Shown here in pieces: positions 22,671-32,500 of a DNA stretch of 32,500 bases (the stretch's first letter is position 1; every line of letters starts with the position of its first letter). The DNA lies in NCBI GenBank assembly GCA_000320545.1, contig ADNK01003306.1, forward strand, positions 17,501 through 50,000, read 5' to 3'. Under the pieces are notes generated by a model, which worked only from the letters and a program-made list of their open reading frames with translations, was not told where the DNA came from and did no database searches. A program made the translations under genes and the position numbers. This DNA comes from Bigelowiella natans CCMP2755 (taxonomy: Eukaryota; Cercozoa; Chlorarachniophyceae).

Positions 22671-23270
22671 ATGAGTGATTTATGGAGATGGAGGTTTGTT
22701 CTGATAACATCCACTCTCTTCTTTTCATGGATCGTTGCCAGGCCGACGAGATCTGTCGCCCCCCGTGCCCTTTCCTTCTGCGCTGACCACCCACTTTACA
22801 AGATGAAGGAGAAGCTGTTTCAAAAGTATCAAAATGCCGTTCCGAACATAAGGTAGGTGTGTGCTATGTAATTAACGCTACAATCATCCGCCGTATATTC
22901 TAGCTATCGCATATAATATGATGTGTGTAGCATGGGCATCAGCAAGCGGCATGCCCTGATATGATAATTGATTCAAAGGGTTCTCCTTGAGTGCTGGGCA
23001 AATAGACACCTAAATGGATGCTCGTATCCATCTTTTGTGGAAAACACTATAAAATTATGGCCGGTAGGTGGTGAACAAGATACATTTACAATCCATCTCA
23101 AAACAAGGCCACAAGCACATGCACAAGAGCATACGATCTTGGATGTACATGGAACACAACATGCTCCTGATCTACCAGTTTCTGTGGTGTCATATGGTGG
23201 TGTCTTCACAGGCGTGTTCTCATTGAGTTGTCTTTCTCCTCCGCAGTTAGTCTTGAAATTGCACTACTAG
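22671..23270 (+). CDS. Candidate secreted or organelle-targeted protein, 157 aa, two exons
   Basis: Not recognised. Exons 22671-22852 and 22979-23270 join in phase 2 with donor AGGTAGGTG and acceptor AAAG. The N-terminus looks like a signal peptide: Trp/Arg-rich start, hydrophobic core (FVLITSTLFFSWIVA), followed by an Arg- and Ser-containing stretch (RPTRSVAPRALSF). A signal peptide plus basic transit-like segment is the pattern of bipartite plastid targeting in algae with complex plastids; here that is only inference. The remainder (ADHPLYKMKEKLFQKYQN, FVENTIKLWP, TILDVHGTQHAPDL) shows no motif I know. The second exon stays open for 97 codons without simple repeats, which supports coding. 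Confidence 0.45.
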
Positions 23271-24457
23271 TAATAAAATACTAATTGCCTTTACTATATG
23301 TTGTTCACTGATCATCTTCATCATCATCATCATCATCGTTTAGGTCCCCCCCGGATCACGGTACCGCCCCCCTGTAGATCTATCCCCGTATCTGTCGTCG
23401 TCTACGAGGCCTGTTAGGGGAAATGCCAAATTAAGTCCAGCAACATTAAATGATAAGCAAAAAGGCAGCATTTTATCCGAGGACCCAGGTTCCTTGTAAC
23501 GATATAGATCACGACAACGATAACGACGACGATCTTTTGAATTTACGTGATGGAAAATAATTTTGAATCATAATTATATAATAGATGATAATCGAAACAA
23601 TGATTGAAAACGCATGCGGCGGGTTGAAGCACATTACAATCTACACACACACACACACACACACATATTTACTATAATAATGGCATACGTGTAGATGGAG
23701 CAGGAAAAATACGAATATACTACATACTATTCAGGATGTGAAGAAACATCGATAATGTCTAATGCTGGAGAAGAAGAAGAAGACGAAGAAGAAGAGGGAG
23801 GATTGGACGATGATGATACTGCTGAGGATGATAATGATGACGGAAAAGTACAGCATGAAGACTATCTTTCGGGAAGGAAGAAGAACTACGCAACTGATCG
23901 CATCATACCGTCACCTTTTCAGTAAATTTACACAATATGAGCTCGCACACTTGCACACCCCACTCCCAATTCTCCATGCAGCTATGTTATGTCATCACCC
24001 ACTCCTTCCTCCTCAATATGTGATTTTCACTATTTCTTCTTCATTAGACTCATCATGCAATTTGGTGCGAAGAATGGAGTAAAACCAACAATCTCATACT
24101 ACCAAGTAACCAACACTATTTTCTATGACTGATATGATCGACGTCAGAGTCACATCACAATCATCATCATTCCTCCCTCAGGGTTATCATCCAAACATCG
24201 AAACGACCTCCCCATCTACCACTACGGCAAAAAGAGGAGGAGGAGGAGGAGGAGGAGGAGGCGTCTTCTGTAGAATTACAGGTGGGTAGTGGCAGCAGCA
24301 GTAGCAGTAATGACTTAAGTAATTATTGAAGAACAACTTGAAAGTAGAAATATAATAAATAGTAAAACTTACTACTACTAATACTACTCCTATTACTACT
24401 GCTACTGCTACTAATTCTATATGAGTTGTCATTTTGGAACTACTACTGCTGTTATTA

Positions 24458-24492
<35 letters not shown>

Positions 24493-25216
24493 ACTAAGTA
24501 ACAATTAGGAGAAAGGGAGAAGTAGTCGATATAGAGAAGAAGAAGAAGAAGAAGAAGAAGAGGAAGAATAAAACGTTGTGAGATTATTGCAATGATGTGA
24601 AGATATTGACGTGTTGCAATTGATATTGTTGTTGTTGGCAATGAATCAAAATTAAGTGGGTGGAGTCGTGGGCGAAGGCTTCTCTGATCATAAATCGTAA
24701 TAAGTCAACTGTACTTTGCATGAAGATCATTCATGACTAGCATATTCCCTTTTGACACAAGGCGATTGTCATCAATTGACCACTACACAACTGAAATAAT
24801 AATAATGCAGTAGCCACGACAACGACGCATGTTTTCCGTGAGATCAATCTCAGATTATAGTCTATGCTTGTGTTGTTGTTGATGATGATGATGACTGCTT
24901 GGGAATAAGGGCAGCAAGCTTGTCAATGCTATGAGATTATACCACAGTAGTCAATCAAGTGTGAGTTGTTCTCCTCCTCCTCCTCCTCCTCCTCCATTTA
25001 ATCACCACCGCCACCAACTTGTTGTTTGTTTGTAGGCTACAGAGCGCACATCACCAGTCGAGAAGCATGGCGGCCATTGCAGCCCTTTCAAAGTTAGCAA
25101 TAGTGTTAGTGCTATAGGAGCATTGATTGATAGTTAGGCTTATTCAGCAGTCATACTGTGTGTAAGGAATAGAAAAATAGCATTGCAGCAGCATTCTTAT
25201 GCGTTTAGTAGTAGTT

Positions 25217-25247
<31 letters not shown>

Positions 25248-25546
25248 TAGTTGACACACACACACACACACACACACACACATCAATGGAGAGGTGGCTC
25301 AAAGGCTGGTTGTGCTGGTTTGTTATTATTACATCATTATTGCCTATCAACGCAACATTGCTGCTCAAGAGATGCGATAACCACTCGACTCTTTCGAGAA
25401 TGTTGTTCCAGCATTTTGGTGTGTTCCCATGTGTTCTGCCGCACAAGAATAAGCTAATTATTGCGGCAATGATCATTCTTGAAACTAGTCAAAGTCTGAT
25501 CTTGTCACCAACCACCCCTCCTCACTGTGCTTGGTGTTGTTATCAG
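23271..25546. other. Repeat-rich stretch with possible 5' exons of the downstream disordered-protein gene
   Basis: Simple repeats: (AC)n 23643-23665, (GGA)n 24236-24260, (CTA)n and (GCT)n 24458-24495, (CTC)n 24970-24995, (GTA)n 25205-25249, (AC)n 25255-25282. Candidate plus-strand coding pieces are an acidic frame 23695-23925 starting MEQEKYEYTTYY, a frame 24182-24281 with a Gly run (ETTSPSTTTAKR then Gly), and 25036-25092 (SPVEKHGGHCSPFK) between a TTTGTAG acceptor and a GTTAGC donor. Their reading phases do not all connect to the exon at 25547, so they are not joined. Confidence 0.35.
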
Positions 25547-26608
25547 GATTAGTGAGGATTGTGATAGGTACACAGATTGCAACAAGTGGATTCCGTATCC
25601 TCCCCCCTCTCAAGGAGTGCCCCCCTCCTCCTCCCCCTCCACATTTAATAACAAAGAACACGACTACAGTGTGAATACGGCTGCCTCAAATGGCAAATAC
25701 GTCGTCGGTTTAGCCAATCAAGATAGTAGTAGTGCTGTGCGTAATAGCAGCAGTAGTAATATCAGTAGTGGTGTTAATGGCGGGGAGGACGTTGCCGAGG
25801 TAGTAGTAGTAGTGGTAGTAGTAGTAGTAGCAGTAGTTAGCATTGTATACGACACGCCACGACAAGGATGCCACTGCTACAACCACTACTACTACTACTA
25901 CTTACTACCACTACTACCACTACTACTACTACCGCTACAACCCAAATGCACTATTACACATGTACTAGTAGCTGTAGATGTGGTGGAAGTAGAAGTACTA
26001 CTACTAGTAGCAGTAGCAGTAGCAGTATTGCCTTCATTTTGCCAAAAAAAATCTTGAATTTTCCAACTGTTTTCTTCCCCGTTCTCTTTCTCCCCTTTCT
26101 AAGGAAATACGACGATTGTCAGAACAAATGATAGCCAAGCTCAAGGTATTCTTCGGAGCGCTCACGCACCCATACACCGACCCCCCCCCCCACCCCACAC
26201 ACACATAACACGTAGATACACGCATAGGTAGACATACTGAAGCATGCTTACAATTGATTGCTGTTCGACAAACAACTACTCAGAAGAGTGAAGTGGAAGA
26301 GTTGATCATTTTGACATCAATCTTCTATTTTGTTGCCCCAATCTCCTCTGACTCCCGCTTCTGATATCCTCCTCCTCCTCCTCCTCCTCCTCCTCCTCCT
26401 CCTTTTTCTTTCACTTCTACTATCTTCATTTTACATTTTCTCCTAATCGTTATAAACCCCATTGAGTAGTGGTGCTGCTGATTTATTTCTCTTCTTAACA
26501 GCGGCTAGTGTCAGCAGTGAGATCATCATCCTCCGCACAGAAGACTGCGACGACCTCCTCCCAACGACACCTCTATCATCGTTGGGCAAAGGTACATGCA
26601 TGCATACA

Positions 26609-26644
<36 letters not shown>

Positions 26645-26709
26645 ACATGATTGATGATTACGCCCCTAACGACATTCCGTTGAAACAATAGTAGTAGTTT
26701 ACACAGAAC

Positions 26710-26752
<43 letters not shown>

Positions 26753-28342
26753 GATACTACAGCAGGGCACAATATTATTCATACACGTACAATAATACCT
26801 GCGGGAAAATATCATATACACACAGCAGGTTGCCGATGATCTAAGATCATTTTCAGTACGACTTGATCTGGATCTTGAATGCTCCTGGAAGACTAACCCA
26901 TTCCAGGAACATGTTGTTCGACGACGTCACCAGCGTGGTAATAGTAACGATAATCAGCAACGACGAGGAGTGGGAGGCGGAGGAGGAAAACCATACCATT
27001 CTACACTGCCTTCTCTTCGTAGCTTACACCATTCCAAGAACAGCCTGCATAAGCATACTACTACTACTACTACTGTGGACCATAATGATACACCAACCAA
27101 TGTGCCAGAGCCAGCAGCAGCGGCATCGACAACAACAGGGTGGGGAGAGAAGAATCACCAGCACAATAATCACCAGAAGGACTACTTACATTTTTCGCAC
27201 CTTAATACTCCTCATTATTCTTCTTCTGCTTCTTCTACACTTCCTGGTTCCATCTCCCACCACCGTCCTCCTCCTCCTCTTCCAACGCTCCCTCACTATA
27301 ATAGCAAACCCTACTACAATTTCCACCCCAGCCGCAATTACGCGGATGAAGTACCATACTATGAACAAGAGCAGCAGCAACAACGCCCTCCGCATTTAAC
27401 ACAGCATCTGGTCCGTGGTGACACAACAGCAGCTCCACACATGCATCTCCCACATCATCATCACCAACAGGGCAAGAGACCAAGATACAAAGAGGAAAAG
27501 GAAGGGAAAAAAAGGTGGGGGTGGTGGTGGTGATGGGTGGTACTACCACCGATAAAACACAAAAGTATTAGTGGGATGGGGGTGGTTTAGCCCTCAGCAC
27601 GTTCATTGAGGCAGCATAGTAGTAGTAGTAGTAGTAGTAGTAGTATCAGGCTCATGTTTGTATCATATCAGGCTGCTATTATTTGATTGTTGAGAGCAGT
27701 CACCACTTGTTTTTCTTGTCATATAACCGCACCATTCAGCCATCTCTATGATGTCGTTGTTTAGTTGCGGCCATCATTCTCATGTACTTTGTTGATTTCA
27801 CTGATTAGTTGTGATCATCATTCTCATTAACTTTGTTGTTCGTCACCATAATTCCTTCATCGCTCAGCTACTTCACATCTGCAGCCCCCACCACAGCCAC
27901 AAGCTGGCAAGGCCGTAGTACTGTCAATAGCGGATCATTTGAAGCAAAAAACAACAAGCAGCATCTTATGGACACTGGGGTTGAAACGAGGGTTACCACT
28001 AAATTTACCTCTGCTGCTGATTATAGGCGTCGTACATTAGAAGAGGAAGCTGCAGCATCACTAGCACCACCAGCAGCAGCAGCAGCAGCAGCACCGTATT
28101 TACCTTCACAGTTGACATCATCGCAATTGACTACTACGTCATCAACGCTAGCTATGGGAGCACCTCCTCCTCATCTTCCTCATCCTTCTGCCCAATTGAA
28201 TCAACGGCTCGATCATTTGCCCCCTTTGCTTCACGACTTAGAGCATATTGAAAGCATGGGGAACGAGGGTGCTGTTGATGACACAATAAGTGCAGAGTGC
28301 CCGACAGCTCCAAGTGCTGCTGCAGATGCTCAGATATCCTAG
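25547..28342 (+). CDS. Low-complexity, largely disordered protein (5' end unresolved)
   Basis: No family recognised. Phase-consistent exons 25547-25799, 26104-26145, 26502-26591, 26826-27417, 27885-28342 give about 477 aa. Exon 1 has a Cys/Tyr segment (EDCDRYTDCNKWIPYPPP) and a Ser-rich part. Exon 2 is a short helix (EIRRLSEQMIAKLK). Exon 3 is Ser/Thr-rich. Exon 4 begins VADDLRSFSVRLDLDLE and then turns basic, Gly-, His-, Pro- and Gln-rich. The last exon has poly-Ala and the segment LEHIESMGNEGAVDD and stops at 28342. Coding exons and introns both carry triplet repeats, so borders in exons 4 and 5 could shift. Composition suggests a nuclear or RNA-associated regulatory protein; that is inference. 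Confidence 0.5.
26360..26745 (+). repeat. (CTC)n, (GCT)n and (GA)n microsatellites around exon 26502-26591
   Basis: (CTC)n at 26369-26403 precedes the exon. (GCT)n at 26611-26644 and (GA)n at 26711-26745 follow it. On the splicing model all three are intronic: the donor GTACAT is at 26592. Confidence 0.75.
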
Positions 28343-29070
28343 GAGCGTATTACGTGCTGGATTTCTCACTCAGTTTGTGACACCAAGTAGTGCGGATATT
28401 TGATACTGCACTACTTTGAAGTACATGCATTGCTGAATTAAGCTTACTAGCATAGTTATTAGGCATATGAAATCTTTATTTGAACGAACCTTATGATAGA
28501 ATAAATAGAGCATTTCATTGCATAAAGTTGCCTGTCGACCAACTATACAACGCGGTGCACGGACACATATACATACGGCATGTCCCGTTATTACGATACA
28601 TGAGACGGATGTAATCAAAACTTTGTAAACATCGTCATCCCAAATTATAGCTATCTAGCTATCCCAATGTTATCATACAAAGCGGCAGCTACAACGCTAG
28701 GAGATCACGTTTGTTAGTTTCTGCGATTGAGTACATGTCTAGCTCTAGAGGTAGCTAGCTAGGCTGCGCTTCATGTAGCAATGATTATAGCATTCTAGCA
28801 TTGTAATTATTGTACGCAATCTAGCAATGCTTAGATATTAGCAAAAATCCCACGCACAGGAACTATTATATTCCTTTCTAGCTGTATCGGCGTATAATAG
28901 CTTTATGTACTAGTATACGTGCTATAATAACTCACAACTGATTAAGAAACATGACAATGTACATATCACCACTACATAATAACTAGATAATTGCTATCAG
29001 CATGCCAAGGTAATTTACACCAAGCGGCACACACGAGTAATTGAGGATACACGATAGTTTGCGATTGCTC
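28343..29070. other. Intergenic region with a second copy of the MITE-like arm
   Basis: At 28602 the sequence GAGACGGATGTAATC begins a stretch that follows the left arm of the 12914 element for roughly 110 bp with substitutions (GTCATCC, TAGCTAT, then an AGCGGCAGCTAC-like segment). GCTAGCTAGC words follow near 28752. No gene is seen between the stop at 28342 and the stop codon of the minus-strand gene at 29071. Confidence 0.5.
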
Positions 29071-29683
29071 CTAATCATACTTCATCATTGCAATGAACAC
29101 CATGACGTTGACTTTCTCGGTCTTTGTCTCAACCATCGTCACAACATCTGTGCCTACAATGTTGGTTGATAATGATGTATTGTTAGCCGAACTACCAGAC
29201 AGCAGAAAAACCCTACATGAGCATCGGCGATGAAAAAGTATAAAGATGGATTGCTGACAGAATGTGTACGTATATGTAATGGTTTACAGATGATAAACAT
29301 ACAAAATAGAGACGTGTTATATTGTCAGTGCCTGGGATGGAAAGAAATTTCGTTCTCCGGAGAACATCCTACGCGTTTATTCAAAAGTTGTCGAAATTTA
29401 ATAATATTATGATCAGAGATGGATGGTACAGGTTCAATCGTATACCATATCCTCACTACCGTTTTTCGAGGGAGAATTTCCACAAGGACAGCGCTTTTGT
29501 ACCCATCCTTCTTCGTCTTGAGTGCAAAACAAAATAAAGGCATTCTGATATGTATTTTGCATGTAGGAACTATGTTATCATAAATTTCACCAGCTTGTAA
29601 ATCTGCGCCAGCATGATCTCGGACCAATCTTTGGCCTGCACATGTACAAACACCCCAGCACGTACGTATGTGTCTCTGTCTGT

Positions 29684-29725
<42 letters not shown>

Positions 29726-30006
29726 TTTTTGCCATTTGTATGGGAGGGAGAAAGAGAATTTATCATTGCATTTTTGGAAGATAAGATGTTACTATATCAC
29801 TAAATAACATTATACACACATATTAATTAATTACGGCCCTCTCATCTCTCTATGGCTGCTGCTGGGTCTTCTCCGCCCCTCACCTTATCAGTGTCATAGT
29901 CAGTTTCCCCGACCGTGTTCAATACAACCTTCTCCACCTAATAAAAGATTTCACAAAGGGTTTAATGTGGACTCAGTAATCCATCAATGAAAAAGTAAGC
30001 AGCCAT

Positions 30007-30048
<42 letters not shown>

Positions 30049-30157
30049 AGCAGAAGTAGCGGAGGAAGGCTGGTCAAAGTGCTGTACTACTGTGAGCTAA
30101 CACCTCTTTCTTTAGATTTTCCTCATCCTCCTGCTTCCCTTCGACCATGCTGCTCAT
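29071..30157 (-). CDS. Probable Tctex1-type dynein light chain, 107 aa
   Basis: Six exons (5' to 3'): 30157-30104, 29937-29884, 29635-29591, 29516-29446, 29212-29196, 29153-29071, all joining in frame with GT-AG ends. Length (107 aa) is close to DYNLT proteins (about 113 aa). Order of motifs: N-terminal acidic helix, VEKVVLNTVGETDYDTDK, AKDWSEIMLAQIYKL, GYKSAVLVEILPRK (place of the family's FKYIVTCVIMQK strand), a Trp, then TDVVTMVETKTEKVNV and FIAMMKYD at the end. Similarity is in pattern, not in long identities, so the family call is tentative. Tctex light chains bind dynein intermediate chains and cargo in cytoplasm and flagella. The fifth exon is 17 nt. Introns carry (TG)n (29680-29723) and (CAT)n/(CAG)n tracts. 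Confidence 0.5.
29680..29723 (+). repeat. (TG)n microsatellite in dynein light chain intron
   Basis: Roughly 20 TG units within the intron 29636-29883 of the minus-strand gene, about 45 bases upstream (in transcript sense, between) its second and third exons. Confidence 0.8.
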
Positions 30158-30540
30158 CTTTCAGATTTTTCCTCTCAAAGCTCCCAACTGGATAAGGACG
30201 GATGCAGTGGAGAAGCTTGTAGTAGGGGAGGCGAGAGCAGTACAAGAAATTGATCCCTGCCAATTCTTCTGTGTTTTCAGACTTAAGGAGCGCGATCCCA
30301 TTCCTGAATCATAGGGCATTTCAACTCATAAAGGGATCAGTCATTCACTTTTGTGCATAATTTATCGCCTTCCTTACCTACGCGACATGGATGAAGCGAC
30401 ACCGCAAAGGCTAGATGTGCTCGCATATGTATTGCCCATTGTGAAATTGGTTGACATACGGTAACATGCCAAAAATTGGGATAAAATGACCTGTATTTCT
30501 AGGATAGATGAAGAAATTTGTGTTTACTTCTAAGACTTAA
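30147..30540 (+). other. Coding-like plus-strand frames, gene structure unresolved
   Basis: Two stretches read like coding sequence. From ATG 30147 a 55-codon frame runs to 30314 (MLLIFQIFPLKAPNW, TDAVEKLVVGEARAVQEID). From about 30345 another open frame (RLPYLRDMDEATPQRL, VLAYVLPIVKLVDIR) reaches a donor at 30444-30449, and an acceptor TTCTAG at 30500-30505 could add RIDEEI. The first overlaps, antisense, the start codon region of the dynein light chain. These may be 5' exons of the membrane protein that follows, but no phase-consistent joint was found. Confidence 0.3.
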
Positions 30541-30673
30541 CGGAGCATACGAGCGACGGCAGCAACACGAAGGGGGAAAGTATCTAAGGGGGGGGGGATT
30601 TAAGGTATCAGGAGAGTATAAGCTAACTAGAGGTAGTTATATTCTCCAATAATATGTGTACACACGAGAGTAT

Positions 30674-30727
30674 GCGTGTGTGCGTGCCTGCGTGCGTGCG
30701 TGCGTGTGTGTGTGTGTGTGTGTGTGT
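30674..30727 (+). repeat. (TGCG)n(TG)n microsatellite
   Basis: TGCG units pass into TG units. It lies between the unresolved frames and the first clear exon of the right-hand gene. A G-homopolymer of nine lies upstream at 30589-30597. Confidence 0.8.
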
Positions 30728-30896
30728 ACTTTGTGCTTTGTGCTTAACGAACAATGCTTGGTGGAAAATTATAGTGATGTAATAATTGCAACTAAAATAA
30801 ATTTGAATTGACATCTTTACCTTCGTTGATGGAGAACTTGTGATATCCTTTAGATTATAAAGGATTATTAAAACATTGAACACTTTTTAATCGTAG

Positions 30897-32428
30897 GAGT
30901 CACTTCCTGGTGGCGATTCCTAGTGGCGATTGCTGTCCTAAGTCATAAGGAGGAGGTAGGTGCTGAAATGAGTTGTGAAAGAGGAAAAGCACCCCATTAG
31001 ATAACACAACAACAACAATAAAAGCAACAACTCTACAAAGAAACCGAGTGACAGGAGTAAAACTGATGTCATCTACAAACTCCAAAGCAGCAGCAGCAGC
31101 AGCGCTAATGGAGACAGCACCTGCAGTAGCTTCCTCCCTTACGATTTACAGAGGAGCACATGATGATGAAGGAAGGTCTCTCGGTGATTCATCGTCATTT
31201 GCGTACAGTCATAATGATAATGACTCTGTCGATGATGCTCTCTTTGGCGCTGAGGATATCATTCACATCTCCGCACCTGACGTAAGTTATGTGACATTGC
31301 ACGTCATGATTCATGTTTCTTTGTGTTTTTTTTATTTCACACCTCGTTTCTTTTTTTATTTTATTATGCTGTTGTAATTACATTGTTATTTTTATTTCTC
31401 TTTTGATTTTGTTATTACTACTGGTACTATTGTTACTGAAACTACTACTTCCCACTGGAAAGACATCTGCATCCCTCAATCGGCGGTATCAACAAAAAAG
31501 CAGTAGCAGCCATAACTACAACTATGGAAGACATTCGATGGCAAATCATGACCAAAAGGAGTTCTCTTCTGCTCCGTCTTCATCATTGCCATTATCATCG
31601 TCATCATCATCACCACCATCCTCTTCCTCCATGTGGTTAGGTATGTTCTTAATGATAAACAACGCTGCCTCACTTCTTTACTCTTCTAATAGTAAACAAC
31701 ATTGCCTCGCATTGGTGTCCTATTTACACAGCCCACCAGCATCATCATTACTGTAGTATGCAGACGATAGTGATTGACGGTTCCTTTTCATTTTAAAAAA
31801 TGAATGTTCTTTGAAGGGCAAACTACATAGATCTAGAAGCATCTGCTTCAACCATGCACTTATGATAGCAGATCTTCCATTCAGCCATCACATTTCGTAA
31901 ATTCCTTGATTATTGTTGTCTTCGAAGGGTGGGGGTATTTGCTCATGTGCTGCGCGTTTGCGGCCACACAGGTAGCTTGCATGCTTGGTGGTCTGATAGT
32001 AGCCATAATCATCATCATCGTTATCATCATCGTTATCATCATCATTATCATCATCATCATCAGGGTTATAAATGCATATATTATATATGTATGGATATTA
32101 ATATATATCATCTTATCAAGATCCACCACTATACGCCTTACTGACCTATATGCCTCCCCCCCTTACTGAAGGGATCCGCCTCTGCGACGATTGCCCTCGG
32201 AGTTGCATATGCAGGTAGTAGGTGTGGGAGATATAAGAAGGAGAAGGATGATCTCATCTTGCCCCTCCCATATAGCAGCAGCAACCTCTGATTTTCCCAT
32301 ACATATTCTTTATTACCCTTTGCACTGAATCTAAATAACCTAGGCGATCTGGGGTCCATGAGTGCAGGAATCGTATTTGCATGCCACACACTCACGTCTT
32401 TACTACTAGCACCCGGCGTTGCACAAAG
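30897..32428 (+). CDS. Polytopic membrane protein, possibly auxin-efflux-carrier-type transporter (partial)
   Basis: Six exons join in frame: 30897-30941, 31055-31281, 31463-31640, 31928-31971, 32172-32214, 32344-32428; the last donor at 32429 shows the gene continues off the right edge, and the 5' end is unresolved (an in-frame ATG at 31066 is an alternative start). Order: a hydrophobic segment (SWWRFLVAIAVL), a long low-complexity loop rich in Ala, Asp and Ser (about 135 aa, including IIHISAPD before a strong GTAAGT donor), then hydrophobic WGYLLMCCAFAATQ, GSASATIALGVAYAGDLG and MSAGIVFACHTLTSLLLAP. The last two segments resemble the C-terminal helices of the AEC (PIN/auxin efflux carrier) family, where a small-residue helix is followed by a Gly-Asp turn and a Ser-Ala helix, and a big central loop also fits. 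The family call is tentative; the splicing and membrane nature are firmer. Confidence 0.5.
31990..32065 (+). repeat. (ATC)n tract in intron
   Basis: ATC and GTT-ATC triplet units within the intron 31972-32171 of the membrane-protein gene. Open frames on both strands here come from the repeat. Confidence 0.8.
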
Positions 32429-32500
32429 GTAGTATAAGTAAGTGAGTAAGAAAGAAAGTAAGTAAGAAGTAGTAGTAGGGATGATGGCGTTGGTGGTGGT

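Noticed and set aside
25144-25552. Poly-Val/Thr-His frames across (GTA)n and (AC)n
   Set aside because: These are readings of microsatellites with no conserved sequence next to them.
26443-26688. Poly-Ala minus-strand frame
   Set aside because: Antisense reading of the (GCT)n tract that lies in an intron of the plus-strand gene.

Overview
This is a piece of an intron-rich nuclear genome from a photosynthetic, probably flagellated microbial eukaryote (an alga). Almost every conserved gene had to be rebuilt by splicing. Exons are short (17 to about 600 nt) and introns are mostly 60 to 900 nt with GT-AG ends. The protein set fits an alga: a CruA/CruP-type plastid carotenoid enzyme, a hybrid histidine kinase, a WW-less Pin1, a ribosome-assembly RRM protein and a probable axonemal/cytoplasmic dynein light chain. 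A chlorarachniophyte-like or similar secondary alga is my guess from style alone; the sequence does not name the species.

Layout, left to right. 39-5666 (+) is the 3' two thirds of a CruP/CruA-type lycopene cyclase-like flavoprotein in 18 exons, running in from beyond the left edge. 5667-7491 is intergenic. 7492-9579 (+) is an unrecognised six-exon gene. 9580-10857 is intergenic. 10858-12522 (+) is a complete seven-exon Pin1-type prolyl isomerase. 12523-14099 is a convergent spacer with a MITE-like inverted-repeat element. 14100-16831 (-) is a complete nine-exon ABT1/ESF2 gene. 16832-18126 is a stop-poor, GC-richer spacer. 18127-22137 (-) is a complete ten-exon hybrid histidine kinase of about 749 aa. 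22671-23270 (+) is a two-exon candidate secreted or organelle-targeted protein, divergent from the kinase. 23271-28342 (+) is dominated by simple repeats and contains a multi-exon, highly disordered protein. 28343-29070 carries another copy of the repeat family. 29071-30157 (-) is a probable Tctex1-type dynein light chain. 30147-30540 (+) has coding-like but unresolved frames. 30897-32428 (+) is part of a polytopic membrane protein that leaves the right edge.

Two things stand out. The hybrid histidine kinase has lost both phosphotransfer residues (His to Arg in the H-box, Asp to Glu in the receiver) while its ATP-binding boxes are intact. Simple repeats are concentrated in introns: nearly every intron of the CruP-like gene holds its own microsatellite or minisatellite, several starting exactly at the splice donor, and about a quarter of acceptors are AAG or GAG rather than YAG. 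The genes do not form a pathway; they are independent eukaryotic transcription units, each spliced.
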